This document shows, piece after piece, positions 43,468 through 53,145 of a stretch of 64,000 nt of DNA (the stretch's first letter is position 1; each line of letters starts with the position of its first letter). A model generated the notes under the pieces. The model did no database searches. It was not told the DNA's origin and saw only the letters and a program-made list of their open reading frames with translations. The stretch is from NCBI RefSeq assembly GCF_003966145.1, contig NZ_RXNR01000002.1:1-64000 (forward strand), given 5' to 3'. A program made the translations under genes and the position numbers. Origin of the DNA: Lysinibacillus telephonicus. Lineage in GTDB: Bacteria; Bacillota; Bacilli; Bacillales_A; Planococcaceae.

Positions 43468-44040
43468 ATGGATCGTAGGCAGGAAATTCTTGAAGCAGCT
43501 ACAAAATCTTTTACATTGTTTGGCTATAAGGCGACAACAATGGAACAAGTAGCGAAAATTGCGAATGTCGGTAAAGGAACCATTTATACATTCTTTGCGA
43601 ATAAAGAAATTCTATTTCAAGAAATAGTCATGTCTCTTATACGGGAAATGCAAGCCGAAGCGGATGCTGTTTTAGATGCATCAGCTAGCTTTATGGACAA
43701 TGCGCACAATGCTTTAATGAAAATGCTGCAGTTCCGTGAAAAACATCTTTTATTTGCGAAGTTGATAGAGGAGGAAAAGGAATTACGGACGCCGGCGGTT
43801 AAACAAGTGCTTATTCGTATCGAAAGTGAAATTTTATCGTATGTGGCAAAGTTAATTCAGCGGCGCATCGATAAAGGGGAAATTAAAGATTGTGATACCC
43901 AGTTAGTAAGCTACTTGTTGTTCAAGGCGTATCTGGCATTTGTTGTTGATTGGCATGATTTGCACGGTGACAGCATACCAGAAGAAAAGATTTTAAATCT
44001 TTTCAAGGAAACCATTTTCCGGGGACTAGTTTTAACATGA
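43468..44040 (+). CDS. TetR-family regulator, YhgD-like
   Basis: A 190-aa TetR regulator. The HTH is RQEILEAATKSFTLFGYKATTMEQVAKIANVGKGTIYTFFANKEILFQEIV (residues 3-53). The helical ligand domain follows, with REKHLLFAKLIEEEKELRTPAV and a C-terminal FKAYLAFVVDWHDLHG. It resembles B. subtilis YhgD, which sits beside yhgE. ATG at 43468 is preferred because AAAGGA lies eight bases upstream; the ATG at 43459 overlaps that site. It is 130 bp before a YhgE-type gene and is likely self-regulated, since both genes are preceded by the same motif. Confidence 0.9.
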   Translation: MDRRQEILEAATKSFTLFGYKATTMEQVAKIANVGKGTIYTFFANKEILFQEIVMSLIREMQAEADAVLDASASFMDNAHNALMKMLQFREKHLLFAKLIEEEKELRTPAVKQVLIRIESEILSYVAKLIQRRIDKGEIKDCDTQLVSYLLFKAYLAFVVDWHDLHGDSIPEEKILNLFKETIFRGLVLT

Positions 44041-44123
44041 AAAGGCATCACCTACACTATAGAGGATGCCGATTCGTGATTCATTGTAGTCTGTGGAACG
44101 TGTGATATTTTTTTAACTATAAT

Positions 44124-44146
44124 TGACTGAATGACGTTTTTGGTCA
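44124..44146. promoter_or_regulatory. Operator 2 before yhgE
   Basis: TGACTGAATGACG (44124-44136) and TGGTCA (44141-44146). The first part repeats TGACYGRATGAC from operator 1 upstream of tetR. Confidence 0.5.
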
Positions 44147-44170
44147 GAGTGTATAGGAGTGAGAAAAAAC

Positions 44171-46360
44171 ATGATTAAAGCGGAATGGCTGAAAATTTTA
44201 AAAACAAGGAAAATGCTTATCCCAATCATCGCTGTCTTATTTATCCCAGTCATGTATGCTGGCATGTTTTTATGGGCATTTTGGGATCCATATGCAGGCC
44301 TTCCTAACTTACCGGTAGCTATTGTCAATGAGGATAAAGGCGCTGAAATGGACGGGGAAAAATTAGATTTAGGAAACACCTTGGTTGATAAGCTTGTCGA
44401 TAGCGAGCAATTTAATTTTATTGAAGTCTCAAAGGAACAAGCTGAAAAGGGCTTAAACAATCGAGACTATTATATGATCTTAGAAATTCCAACAAATTTC
44501 TCTGAGCATGCAACAACAATATTAGATGATAAACCATCTAAATTAGTCATGAATTATATTCCGAATGAAGGATTAAACTTCCTCGGTGCACAAATTGGCG
44601 AAACAGCAATGAATCGTGTGCAGGCGGAAGTGAATGCACAAATTACGTCAACGTTTGCGGAAAAATTATTTGATTCCATTACAACGCTTGGCGATGGCTT
44701 TTCAGAGGCTGCTGACGGCTCCTTGAAACTGGATGAGGGTGCTCAAAAAGTAGCTAATGGGGCAAAAGATTTAAAAGGGTATCTAGAACAATTAGCATCA
44801 AGTACGATTGAATTGTCAGATGGCACAGATAAAATCACACAGGGTGCCAGTGAAGCTGCAAAGGGTGCGAATAATTTATCAACTGGTTTAGTGAAGCTGC
44901 AGGATGGTACTGTACAATTGCAGCAAGGTGCACAACAGGCAGCAAATGGAGCTGAGAGCCTTGAGCAAGGCTTATCCCAATATACACAGGGGGTTGCTAA
45001 GGTTGAATCAGGCTTAGCTACGCTGAACGATAAACAACAACAAATCAGTACTGGTGCAGCTTCGCTTGCAGATAGTGCAGGTACATTAAATGGAGCAGCT
45101 GGCGAGTTAACTGATGGTTCTGCAAAGGTAGAAACAGGCATCTCTGCTTTATCACAGCAATTACAAGAAGTGTTGGCGTCTCTTCCTGAAGAGCAATCAA
45201 CAGCCATAAAGCAAACATTGGCAGAGCTGCAAGCAGGCAGTTCAAGCGTGCATAATGGTTTAGTATCTTTATCAGATGGTACAGAAAAGCTGCAGGCTGG
45301 TGCAAACCAAGTGAAATCCGGTGCAACGCAAATTGCTGAAGGCCAAGCGGAAGTGTTGGCAGGTGCAAATGAGTTAACAGCAAAAAGCAGTGCCTTACTA
45401 GAAGGTGTACACGGTTTGCAGGAAGGTAATGCAACACTAGCTGAAAAATTAGGTGAATTAAATGCTGGTGCAGAAACTGCTGTTGCAGGTTCCAAATCAT
45501 TAGTTTCAGGCTTAAATGAATTGGCGAGTGGCTCAAAAACGTTAAATGAAGGTACAACAACGCTTGCTTCAAAATCTGGTGAGTTGGCTCAAGGCTCTGC
45601 AACACTAGCCGATGGTTCAACCGAGGTTGCAGATGGTACAGCAACTTTATCCAGCAAGTTAGACGATGCAAGTGAGAAGGTAAACGAAGTTCATGCAAAT
45701 GAAGACACTTATGATATGATAGGCAGTCCAGTTGAGGTAGACAAAGAATCAGTCAACCATGTGCCTAACTATGGTACAGGTTTTGCACCATATTTCATTT
45801 CCCTTGGGTTATTCGTAGGGGCTTTATTAATCTCAATTGTGTTCCCCCTTGTAGAGCCGGCTATCCGACCAAAAAGTGGAGCTGCTTGGTTTACAAGTAA
45901 AGTGACTGTATTAGCATTTGTTGGATTGATTCAAACATTATTGACTGTAGTAATTGTAAAATGGGGCTTAGGTCTTGAGGTGCAAAACTTTGGATATTTC
46001 GTACTAACTGCATTAATTACAAGCTACGTATTCCTTGCTTTAATTCAAATGCTTGTATCGATTTTAGGCGATCCAGGTCGCTTTATAGCAATTGTTGTAT
46101 TAATTTTACAACTTACAACAAGTGCTGGTACATTCCCGTTAGAGTTAATCCCGTCACCATTACAAGTATTTAATAAGCTATTGCCGATGACATATACTGT
46201 TCAAGCGTTTAAATCAAGTATTTCTACTGGCGATAAATCATTCTTAATGCAAAACTACGGTGTATTGATTGGATTCATGATTGCTTTCTTAGTGATTACA
46301 TTTGGATATTTCAAACTGTTATATACAAAGCGTTACTCAAAAATAGCAGAAGAAAACTAA
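44171..46360 (+). CDS. yhgE: YhgE/Pip-domain membrane protein
   Basis: A 729-aa membrane protein of the YhgE/Pip (phage infection protein, ABC-2-like) family. One N-terminal helix (about 18-40) is followed by ALVNEDKGAE-type sequence (LPVAIVNEDKGAEMDG). A long extracellular region of about 180-520 consists of heptad-like repeats of the type LxxGxxxLxxGxxxL (for example LQAGANQVKSGATQIAEG). The C-terminus (about 540-725) has five or six helices. The repeats predict a long coiled rod. Relatives in lactococci serve as phage receptors. ATG 44171 has AGGAGTG upstream at slightly long spacing. Likely repressed by the TetR upstream. Confidence 0.9.
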   Translation: MIKAEWLKILKTRKMLIPIIAVLFIPVMYAGMFLWAFWDPYAGLPNLPVAIVNEDKGAEMDGEKLDLGNTLVDKLVDSEQFNFIEVSKEQAEKGLNNRDYYMILEIPTNFSEHATTILDDKPSKLVMNYIPNEGLNFLGAQIGETAMNRVQAEVNAQITSTFAEKLFDSITTLGDGFSEAADGSLKLDEGAQKVANGAKDLKGYLEQLASSTIELSDGTDKITQGASEAAKGANNLSTGLVKLQDGTVQLQQGAQQAANGAESLEQGLSQYTQGVAKVESGLATLNDKQQQISTGAASLADSAGTLNGAAGELTDGSAKVETGISALSQQLQEVLASLPEEQSTAIKQTLAELQAGSSSVHNGLVSLSDGTEKLQAGANQVKSGATQIAEGQAEVLAGANELTAKSSALLEGVHGLQEGNATLAEKLGELNAGAETAVAGSKSLVSGLNELASGSKTLNEGTTTLASKSGELAQGSATLADGSTEVADGTATLSSKLDDASEKVNEVHANEDTYDMIGSPVEVDKESVNHVPNYGTGFAPYFISLGLFVGALLISIVFPLVEPAIRPKSGAAWFTSKVTVLAFVGLIQTLLTVVIVKWGLGLEVQNFGYFVLTALITSYVFLALIQMLVSILGDPGRFIAIVVLILQLTTSAGTFPLELIPSPLQVFNKLLPMTYTVQAFKSSISTGDKSFLMQNYGVLIGFMIAFLVITFGYFKLLYTKRYSKIAEEN

Positions 46361-46402
46361 GTAAATTAGTACAATAGCTGTACGTAAAAAGGATAAATAG
46401 GG

Positions 46403-46452
46403 AAAACGGCTCCTAATCGGTATTATATTACCGATTTAGGAGCCGTTTTTTA
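46403..46452. terminator. Bidirectional terminator
   Basis: AAAACGGCTCCTAA with inner TCGGT pairs with ACCGATTTAGGAGCCGTTTT, with A and T tracts. It lies between convergent yhgE and the MFS gene. Confidence 0.92.
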
Positions 46453-47622
46453 ATTATAGAGAGTTTTAGGCTTTTTCCAAAACATCGAAATTATGATTCC
46501 GATGATTAGTACTAGAGTTGCAAAATAATATGGGAAGTTAAAGTTTATATCAAATAAAACGCCGCCGATAATCGGTCCAATAATATTACCGAGGCTCGTA
46601 AACATAGAGTTCATGCCGCCCATAAATCCTTGCTCATTGGCTGCAATATTTGATAAATAAGAAGTAATTGCAGGACGAATTAAATCAAACCCAATAAATA
46701 CAATGCATGATGTAATCATAACGGACCAATATGAATTAACGACGGTCATTGCATATACTAAAAGTGCGGATACTATTAAGCAATAGCGTACAAGTCCGAT
46801 TTCTCCAACCTTTTTTATCAATGGGTCAAATAATAAAACTTGTGCTACAGCTCCGACAAGTCCTCCACCTGTTACTAAAATAGCAATATCGGTAGGTGTA
46901 AAACTAAATTTATGGTCTACAAATAAACTAAATAATGATTCAAACGAGGCTAAACTAAAGGAACTAACAAAAAGTGAAATGAATGCAAAAAAGTATATAG
47001 GAACAAGAAATTGCCGGAAGCCTTTTTTCTCTTTTACATTGTTTACAGTTTCTTTTTCTCTTCTGTCAGGTTCTTTCAAAAATATAAACGATAGAATAAA
47101 AGCAAGCATTGCTAATATGGCTGCAGCAAAAAATGGAGCGCGCACACCAAATTCTGTTAATAAACCACCAATCCCAGGTCCAATAATAAATCCTGTATTA
47201 ATTGCTGCGGACATATAGCCAAGTGCTTTTGGACGGTAGCTTTCCGTCGTAATATCTGCAATAAATGCTGTTACAGCCGGCATTATAAAAGCGCCGCTTA
47301 TACCACCAAGTACTCGAGATATAAATAATATTTCCACTGTATTTCCTAAACCAAATAACAGCTCAGAAAGGCTAAAAATAACTAAACCAATTAGTATCAT
47401 AATTTTACGGCCAAATTTATCTGCCCATTTACCTGCAAACGGGGAGAATACTAACTGAGCGATGGCAAAAGCAGACACCATATAGCCCATAATAGAACCA
47501 TTTAGCGACATTTCATTCATAATCGTTGGCATTACTGGAATAACAAGTCCAATGCCAATAAAAGAGATAAATAAATTACTTAATAAAATTACTAGGGTAA
47601 TTTTTGAGGTTTCGGGATTCAT
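46450..47622 (-). CDS. MFS drug-exporter-type transporter
   Basis: A 390-aa, 12-helix major facilitator of the DHA1 drug:H+ antiporter type. The loop 2-3 motif is FSPFAGKWADKFGRKIMILIGL. Motif C-like GYMSAAINTGFIIGPGIGGLLTEFG in helix 5 is typical of exporters such as Bmr, NorA and TetA. Two six-helix halves are split by a charged loop rich in Lys and Glu (about 195). GAGGAG lies before ATG 47622. The substrate cannot be told. It shares a bidirectional terminator with yhgE but is transcribed separately. Confidence 0.9.
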   Translation of the reverse strand: MNPETSKITLVILLSNLFISFIGIGLVIPVMPTIMNEMSLNGSIMGYMVSAFAIAQLVFSPFAGKWADKFGRKIMILIGLVIFSLSELLFGLGNTVEILFISRVLGGISGAFIMPAVTAFIADITTESYRPKALGYMSAAINTGFIIGPGIGGLLTEFGVRAPFFAAAILAMLAFILSFIFLKEPDRREKETVNNVKEKKGFRQFLVPIYFFAFISLFVSSFSLASFESLFSLFVDHKFSFTPTDIAILVTGGGLVGAVAQVLLFDPLIKKVGEIGLVRYCLIVSALLVYAMTVVNSYWSVMITSCIVFIGFDLIRPAITSYLSNIAANEQGFMGGMNSMFTSLGNIIGPIIGGVLFDINFNFPYYFATLVLIIGIIISMFWKKPKTLYN

Positions 47623-47819
47623 AGTTGGATCTCCTCACGAAAACAAAAGTGTTAAAAATTTACTACTTGAATCAAACTAAACTTTATTATATGTATCGAC
47701 ATTATGGAGTCAATGAATACGCTCTATTAAAATACTAAAAAAGAATGCCTATTGTAGAAGGAAATAGGCATAAAAGTTTATCGGTGAATAGGTTGTGGAT
47801 GTAATTTAAATCCTATGAA

Positions 47820-48623
47820 TTAAGAAAGGCGTTTTTTGCGTACTTTCTTTAGCGGCAATTGTCCATAGTAGAATTCCTTTTTGTCGTAACAATTCCAATC
47901 AAAATCATTTTCAAAAAAATGATAGAGAAACTCTTCATCAAAAGATTCCTCAGAGAAATCCATATTCCCTTCAGCAGCTATTGTAGCGAATAATACATCT
48001 AAATTTAACATTCCTTTTTTATTAAGAAGTGATAAAAGATCTGATAGCCAAATGCTTTCTGGCATATCTCTCCTTTTTTTATGAGGCTTTAGATAGAATT
48101 CGGATTCCATCTCCTCGGCAGTAGAGAATGTACATTTGCATTGATGCTTACTTTTGCGCGGCTTAGAGTTGGGACGCTCAGTAATGCAGGAATCATTGTC
48201 TACCCACACAGACAATTTTCGAGCATTTTGTTTATTTGGTTTCTCAGCAACTTTAATGTGCTTTTTACATTTGCAAGGATCGCAGCAATGACATTTCTTA
48301 CGTTTCTCATTAACTTCTTCAATAATAGATTCTAGGATATATGGAATTATACATTTACACATTTTATGATGTGGATTTAATTTCCTTCCAGGAGAAGAAT
48401 GCGTACATTTTTTACAATGCCTATGATGTTCAAATGAATCAAAGTGAGATTTAACTTCTTCAATATATTGTAGTTCTGCATTGTTTTCTTCACTTACAGA
48501 ATCCAGCAATTGTTTCATAAGTTGGTCTAGTTCTGACAGTTGATCATCCTCTCTTTCTTCTATCTCATGCTTTTTATGAGAATGATTAGGATAGTGATTG
48601 TTATGGCGGCAATTGCATTTCAT
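47820..48623 (-). CDS. Cys/His-rich protein of unknown function
   Basis: A 267-aa protein that is not recognised. It is unusually rich in Cys, His and Lys in clusters: MKCNCRHNNHYPNHSHKKHE at the start, HHRHCKKC and HHKMCKC in the middle, KKCHCCDPCKCKKH near 125, and HQCKCTF near 170. The last 90 residues are acidic and aromatic (FDEEFLYHFFENDFDWNCY) and end very basic (LPLKKVRKKRLS). There is no signal peptide. AAGGAGGTGAAGGA gives ATG 48623; the longer frame to 48695 has no site. Clusters suggest metal binding or cross-linking, as in spore-coat proteins; this is inference. Monocistronic. Confidence 0.7.
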   Translation of the reverse strand: MKCNCRHNNHYPNHSHKKHEIEEREDDQLSELDQLMKQLLDSVSEENNAELQYIEEVKSHFDSFEHHRHCKKCTHSSPGRKLNPHHKMCKCIIPYILESIIEEVNEKRKKCHCCDPCKCKKHIKVAEKPNKQNARKLSVWVDNDSCITERPNSKPRKSKHQCKCTFSTAEEMESEFYLKPHKKRRDMPESIWLSDLLSLLNKKGMLNLDVLFATIAAEGNMDFSEESFDEEFLYHFFENDFDWNCYDKKEFYYGQLPLKKVRKKRLS

Positions 48624-48892
48624 TCCTTCACCTCCTTTCAGTACATAGTATTCGAATAATAGAGTAAATGAATGGACAGATAGCCATAACAACAAAAAAT
48701 ATATGAATGTTTACTAGGAATTTGTGAGGTTATTTTAACTGCAGAAGAAAGTTATAGGTAGGAGTCCCGAAAGAAGAAAATAGGTGTTTATGTGATTTCT
48801 CGTATAACTGACAAAGATACTTTTCGTGAAACTATAATTCACTGTACATGCCATGAATTGCTAAAGAACTAATCAAATATATAAATAAAAAA

Positions 48893-48944
48893 TAAACTGC
48901 CCCTCCACTAGTAGAATTAAAACTAATAAGTGAAAGTGCAGTTT
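48893..48944 (-). terminator. Weak terminator hairpin after MFS gene
   Basis: AAACTGC and GCAGTTT pair, with inner CCACT/AGTG matches. AT-rich tails lie on both sides. Confidence 0.4.
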
Positions 48945-48965
48945 AATTTAATTTTAACTTTATAA

Positions 48966-50138
48966 TTAGGTAAGGTTAGGTGGTTGTTTACGGTTGCTGA
49001 AGAATTTTCCAAAAACTAAAATTACAAGTGCAAATGTTACGATTGATCCTGCAAATGTAAGGGGTGCTTTAAAACTATTAAAATAGGCTTCAACGCTACT
49101 TGCTAATATTGGCCCGGCAATTTGACCAAGAGCATAGGCCGTTGTAAGTGCAGAAACAACAGCACCACTTTGTTTCGGAAATAATTCGCGTGCATAAGCA
49201 GTTGAAAGTGACACAATTCCAACAAACGTAAAGCCAAATAAAAAGGCGGACAAAAGAACACTCCAAGCTGTTTGAGAAATTACTGGGAGTAAGATCCCGA
49301 TAACTTGTAATATGTAAGCTGTTGATAATACTTTAACAGTAGAAAATTTTGAAATCATCGCCATCCATATTGGTGCTGCTGGAGCTGCAGCAATTCCAGC
49401 AATGACCCAGCTAAAACTAGCAAACGCTCTTAAACTCTCAATATTGTATATAATATCTACTAAAAAAGTTCCAGTTATAATATATCCTAGCCCTTCTAGT
49501 CCATAGGCAACAATCAGCCAGGGCATAAATCCTTTAAATATTTTAGTATCACTTGTTTTTTGCAATTTTTCTCCATCGTGAATGGTAATGTGTCGCCATA
49601 AGAAAAGAGTCATTGTGAAAAATAGAGTAGATATAATGCCAAGCCAAATCCAAGTTCCTTCCCATGCAAATACTTGTTCAATAATAGGGACAATTAATCC
49701 TGAGATAGCTATGCCTAACCCAATGCCGGTAAACAAGTAGCCAGACCAACGTGAGAGTAAATGTGAAGCTAAATAATCCATAATAATGCTAGAAGTTAAA
49801 ACAAAAATATATCCACCAGTTGCACCGGCAATAAAACGTAATAATAACCATAACCAAAACGAATGGGTTAAACCCATCATTAAGATAGAGGCAACATTTA
49901 TAAATACATTAAGAAGTAAAAAGTTCTTTTTATTTCGATATATAAAACCTGCACCTAGAGCACCAACGAAATAACCAATATAATTGCTAGATGCTAAATA
50001 ACCACCTTCTTCAAATGAAAGTCCTTCATCAATTCGCATGAACGGTAGAATAGGTGTAAATGCAAAACGACTAATACCCATCGCAATAACTAATAACAAC
50101 ACTCCCCCAAGCAGCACCCCAATACGTTGTCGCGTCAT
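48966..50138 (-). CDS. YbfB-like MFS transporter
   Basis: A 390-aa, 12-helix major facilitator resembling the YbfB/YjiJ group. The N-terminus GVLLGGVLLLVIAMGISRFAFTPILPFM is the group's signature. Other features are GYLASSNYIGYFVGALGAGFIYRNKK and a second half with FGFTFVGIVSLSTAYARELFPKQSG. The substrate is unknown. AAAGGGG lies before ATG 50138. Monocistronic. Confidence 0.87.
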   Translation of the reverse strand: MTRQRIGVLLGGVLLLVIAMGISRFAFTPILPFMRIDEGLSFEEGGYLASSNYIGYFVGALGAGFIYRNKKNFLLLNVFINVASILMMGLTHSFWLWLLLRFIAGATGGYIFVLTSSIIMDYLASHLLSRWSGYLFTGIGLGIAISGLIVPIIEQVFAWEGTWIWLGIISTLFFTMTLFLWRHITIHDGEKLQKTSDTKIFKGFMPWLIVAYGLEGLGYIITGTFLVDIIYNIESLRAFASFSWVIAGIAAAPAAPIWMAMISKFSTVKVLSTAYILQVIGILLPVISQTAWSVLLSAFLFGFTFVGIVSLSTAYARELFPKQSGAVVSALTTAYALGQIAGPILASSVEAYFNSFKAPLTFAGSIVTFALVILVFGKFFSNRKQPPNLT

Positions 50139-50534
50139 ACTATAACCCCTTTATTTACAACTAGTTAAATTTCCAACGTTTGTACTCATTAAACTTTTCT
50201 AAATTGTAACATTCTAAAATTTGGAATCAAGTTTTTTATAGTAAAATAAAAGTTTTAGCCTATACACCTTTAGAAGAGGGAATAACTTATTTATTATTCC
50301 TTAATTAACAAAAGGTAAAGTTGGTGGTTGAAGTAATGAGGACTATCATTTTCGAAAAAGTTTTTGGGGGAGTACTTTTACCAGTACATCAACTTTAACA
50401 GATATTAAAAATGGTAGTATTATGAAAGGTGCTTAAATTGCTGATTTAGCTATTGTCACAAGAACATATATGAAAAGTAGGAAAGTTATCTTGTTAAAAA
50501 TAGTTATCATTAAAAAAGAAGAGAGGATTCTAAA
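50139..50534. other. Intergenic region upstream of MFS and MenC-like genes
   Basis: About 400 bp between divergent genes without a convincing frame. TAAAGTTG (50316-50323) and CAACTTTA (50390-50397) form a long-range inverted repeat. Inside it, AGTACTTTTACCAGTAC is also repeat-like. This may be a decayed element or an operator region. No promoter with good spacing was found. AGAGAGG at 50521-50527 is the next gene's ribosome binding site. Confidence 0.35.
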
Positions 50535-51641
50535 ATGAAAATAGAAGAAATTACAGTTCGTCATTTAAAAATGAAATTAAAAAACCCGTTCTCTACAAGC
50601 TTTGGTACGTTTGTCGAAAAAGAATTTTTATTATTAGAAGCAAAAGATGAACAAGGAACAATTGGTTGGGGAGAATCCGTAGCTTTTGATGCTCCTTGGT
50701 ACAATGAAGAGACGATGAAAACCAATTGGCATATGCTTGAGGATTTTTTAATACCAATAATTTTGAATAAAGAAATTAAACATCCCGATGAGGTAAGTGA
50801 GCTATTTAAAGGGGTACGAAAAAATAATATGGCGAAGTCAACAGTAGAAGGTGCTATTTGGGATATTTACGCTCAAGAGACAAATCAATCGTTGGCATCT
50901 GCAATTGGCGGCAACAAGGAAAAAATTGAGGTAGGCATTAGTATTGGAATTCAAAGTTCGATTGAAAAACAAATTGAGGTTGTAGGAAATGCAGTAAAAG
51001 ATGGCTATAAACGTATTAAGGTAAAAATTAAGCCTGATTGGGATGTTGAAGTAATACGAATACTTCGCGAAAACTTTCCTGATGTGTCGATTATGGCCGA
51101 TGCAAATTCTGCTTACTCTTTAAGTGATGTAGATCTACTAAAACAATTAGATAAATTTAATCTAACAATGATTGAACAACCATTAGCTTCAGATGACATT
51201 ATTGATCATGCAGTTTTACAAAAACAAATTAAAACCCCAATTTGCTTAGATGAGAGTATCCATTCACTTGAAGATGCTCGTAAAGCAATTGAGCTTGGCA
51301 GCTGTGGAATCATAAATATTAAAATCGGGAGAGTAGGCGGAATTTCAGAGGCCAAAAAAATTCATGACTACTGCCAAGAAAAGGGTATTCCTGTTTGGTG
51401 CGGAGGCATGCTTGAATCGGGTATTGGCCGTGCTCATAATATCGCACTAACAACATTATCAAACTTCATATTGCCGGGAGATACTGCTGGTTCAAGCCAC
51501 TACTGGGAGCAAGATATAATTGAACCTGAAGTAGTAGTAGAAGATGGCTATATAACTGTTCCACAAAAGGTAGGTATTGGTTATAAGCCGAATAAGGAAG
51601 CGATTAACAAATATACAGTTAAGAGTAAAACATATAAATAA
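50535..51641 (+). CDS. Enolase-superfamily OSB synthase / N-succinylamino acid racemase
   Basis: A 368-aa enolase-superfamily enzyme of the MenC/NSAR group. Catalytic features are intact: KVKIK (Lys acid/base, about 162-166), metal ligands in [15 protein letters not shown] and CLDES, and the second Lys in NIKIGRVGG. The N-terminal capping domain [21 protein letters not shown] is typical. MenC makes o-succinylbenzoate for menaquinone; close relatives racemise N-succinyl amino acids. No other men gene is adjacent, so the NSAR role is as likely. AGAGAGG lies before ATG 50535. Monocistronic. Confidence 0.88.
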   Translation: MKIEEITVRHLKMKLKNPFSTSFGTFVEKEFLLLEAKDEQGTIGWGESVAFDAPWYNEETMKTNWHMLEDFLIPIILNKEIKHPDEVSELFKGVRKNNMAKSTVEGAIWDIYAQETNQSLASAIGGNKEKIEVGISIGIQSSIEKQIEVVGNAVKDGYKRIKVKIKPDWDVEVIRILRENFPDVSIMADANSAYSLSDVDLLKQLDKFNLTMIEQPLASDDIIDHAVLQKQIKTPICLDESIHSLEDARKAIELGSCGIINIKIGRVGGISEAKKIHDYCQEKGIPVWCGGMLESGIGRAHNIALTTLSNFILPGDTAGSSHYWEQDIIEPEVVVEDGYITVPQKVGIGYKPNKEAINKYTVKSKTYK

Positions 51642-51978
51642 GAGTCGAATTTTGAAGTACATTAGAATGTATTTATACAAAAAGAAATCATATTTATATA
51701 AAAAGAGCTTGTATTATCTTCATTCAGTAAATTTGAGTATGCCTATTGAATTAGAGGAACCACGAAAAAGCATACCTTCCTTTTGGATGGCCAACTTCGT
51801 GTTGGACAAGAATAATCATAAATCAAATGCATATCGTTGCAACCAAAACTTTAACGGAAGGTGTAAATACTTCTAGCCCGAAATTGTAATCGGATGGTTC
51901 AAAGTTTTCTCCGAAGACCACTGTGATCGTGTGCAAAGAATATGTTAAGACGTTCCAATTTTAGAAATGAGGGAATTG
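51642..51978. other. Intergenic region with possible decayed coding sequence
   Basis: About 340 bp. Coding-like pieces occur in two frames: 51739-51876 (ends NGRCKYF) in one, and about 51821-51960 in another with SKFSPKTTVIVCKEYVK and two stops. There is no clear ribosome binding site. This could be a frameshifted remnant. No terminator was recognised after the MenC-like gene. Confidence 0.35.
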
Positions 51979-53019
51979 GTGAAAAAGAGTTTCCAAATTG
52001 GCGGTGCATTTGTTGGCTTAGTTGTTGGTGGTGGCTTTGCTTCAGGACAAGAAATTATGCAATTTTTTACAGGTTTTGGTTTGTATGGTATTGTAGGGGC
52101 TATCGTTGCAGCATTTGGATTTGCTTTTTTAGGAGCGAATATTGCCCAACTAGGGTATGAATTACAAACCACTTCACATAAAGAAGTTGTCTATCATATT
52201 GCGGGTCGCTTTTTTGGTTCAATCTTGGACATTTTGATAACATTCTTTTTATTCGGTATATTGGTGGCCATGTTTGCCGGAGCAGCCTCCACATTTCAAC
52301 AAATGTTAGGAATCGATCCTTATTTAGGTAGTTTGTTTATGGTAGTAATAACGGTTTTTACACTTATGCTAAACGTGAAAAGTATAATTAATGTTATTGC
52401 TGTAGCAACACCATATTTATTGGCTATAATGCTTGTTATAGCAATTTATTCTATCTTGACGATGGACTTGTCATTTGTTGAACAAAATATTTTAGCTCAA
52501 CATCAGCGAACAGCTGCACCTAATTGGGTTATGGGTGCTATCCTTTATGTCTCGTATAATATTGCATCTAGTGTCGCAATGCTTACAGTTATTGGGAGTG
52601 CAGCTGCCAGCAGAAGGTCAGCGGGCATGGGCGGCATTGTAGGCGGCGTAATGCTTGGTGTACTTATTTTGCTTATCAATGTTGCCATGTTTGTGAAAAT
52701 AGATGTTGTTTCTGGAACAGATATGCCAGTTCTTGAGATTGCAAAAACAATACACCCAATTGTAGGTATTCTAATGGCTATTGCACTATTAGGAATGATA
52801 TATAATACAGCGGTTGGCCTTTTTTACTCTTTTATTGTCCGTTTTATTTCTCCAAAAGATCCATCATATAAGCCAGCAGTAATTCTAATTGGTGCAATTG
52901 GATTCATGGCAAGTTTTATTGGTTTTACTACATTAGTTGGAAAAGTGTATTCCATAATGGGATACTTAGGTTTTGCAATTATAATTGCGATTATTACTGC
53001 GAGAATTAATAATCGATAA
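51979..53019 (+). CDS. YkvI-family membrane protein
   Basis: A 346-aa membrane protein with about ten helices of the YkvI family, distantly related to APC/LeuT-type transporters. The N-terminus FQIGGAFVGLVVGGGFASGQEIMQFFTGFG is the family signature. GAILYVSYNIASSVAMLTVIG is in the middle helix. The substrate is unknown. The start is set at GTG 51979 because AGGG lies five bases upstream and family members begin close to KKSxQIGGAFVG; ATG at 51967 is possible. Monocistronic, closed by a terminator. Confidence 0.85.
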   Translation: MKKSFQIGGAFVGLVVGGGFASGQEIMQFFTGFGLYGIVGAIVAAFGFAFLGANIAQLGYELQTTSHKEVVYHIAGRFFGSILDILITFFLFGILVAMFAGAASTFQQMLGIDPYLGSLFMVVITVFTLMLNVKSIINVIAVATPYLLAIMLVIAIYSILTMDLSFVEQNILAQHQRTAAPNWVMGAILYVSYNIASSVAMLTVIGSAAASRRSAGMGGIVGGVMLGVLILLINVAMFVKIDVVSGTDMPVLEIAKTIHPIVGILMAIALLGMIYNTAVGLFYSFIVRFISPKDPSYKPAVILIGAIGFMASFIGFTTLVGKVYSIMGYLGFAIIIAIITARINNR

Positions 53020-53027
53020 ATTTTATT

Positions 53028-53055
53028 ATCTCCGAAATATCGGGGATTTTTTTAT
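53028..53055 (+). terminator. Terminator after ykvI-like gene
   Basis: ATCTCCGA and TCGGGGAT pair around AATA, followed by TTTTTTT. Confidence 0.85.
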
Positions 53056-53145
53056 TTTTAGGCACCTTTCCTACTAAATGAACATTAACTATGAAAGAAT
53101 TACGAATCTTTCTCGGCTGATGAACTTTTTAAAAGGAGGATAATC

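Noticed and set aside
44743-45698. Long minus-strand frames of 250 and 217 codons inside yhgE
   Set aside because: They are antisense shadows of the repetitive Gly/Ala/Leu-rich rod region of YhgE and have no ribosome binding site.
45000-45700. DNA repeats in yhgE considered as a CRISPR or tandem-repeat array
   Set aside because: The repeats are in frame, encode LxxG heptads of one continuous protein and vary in sequence; no regular spacers exist.
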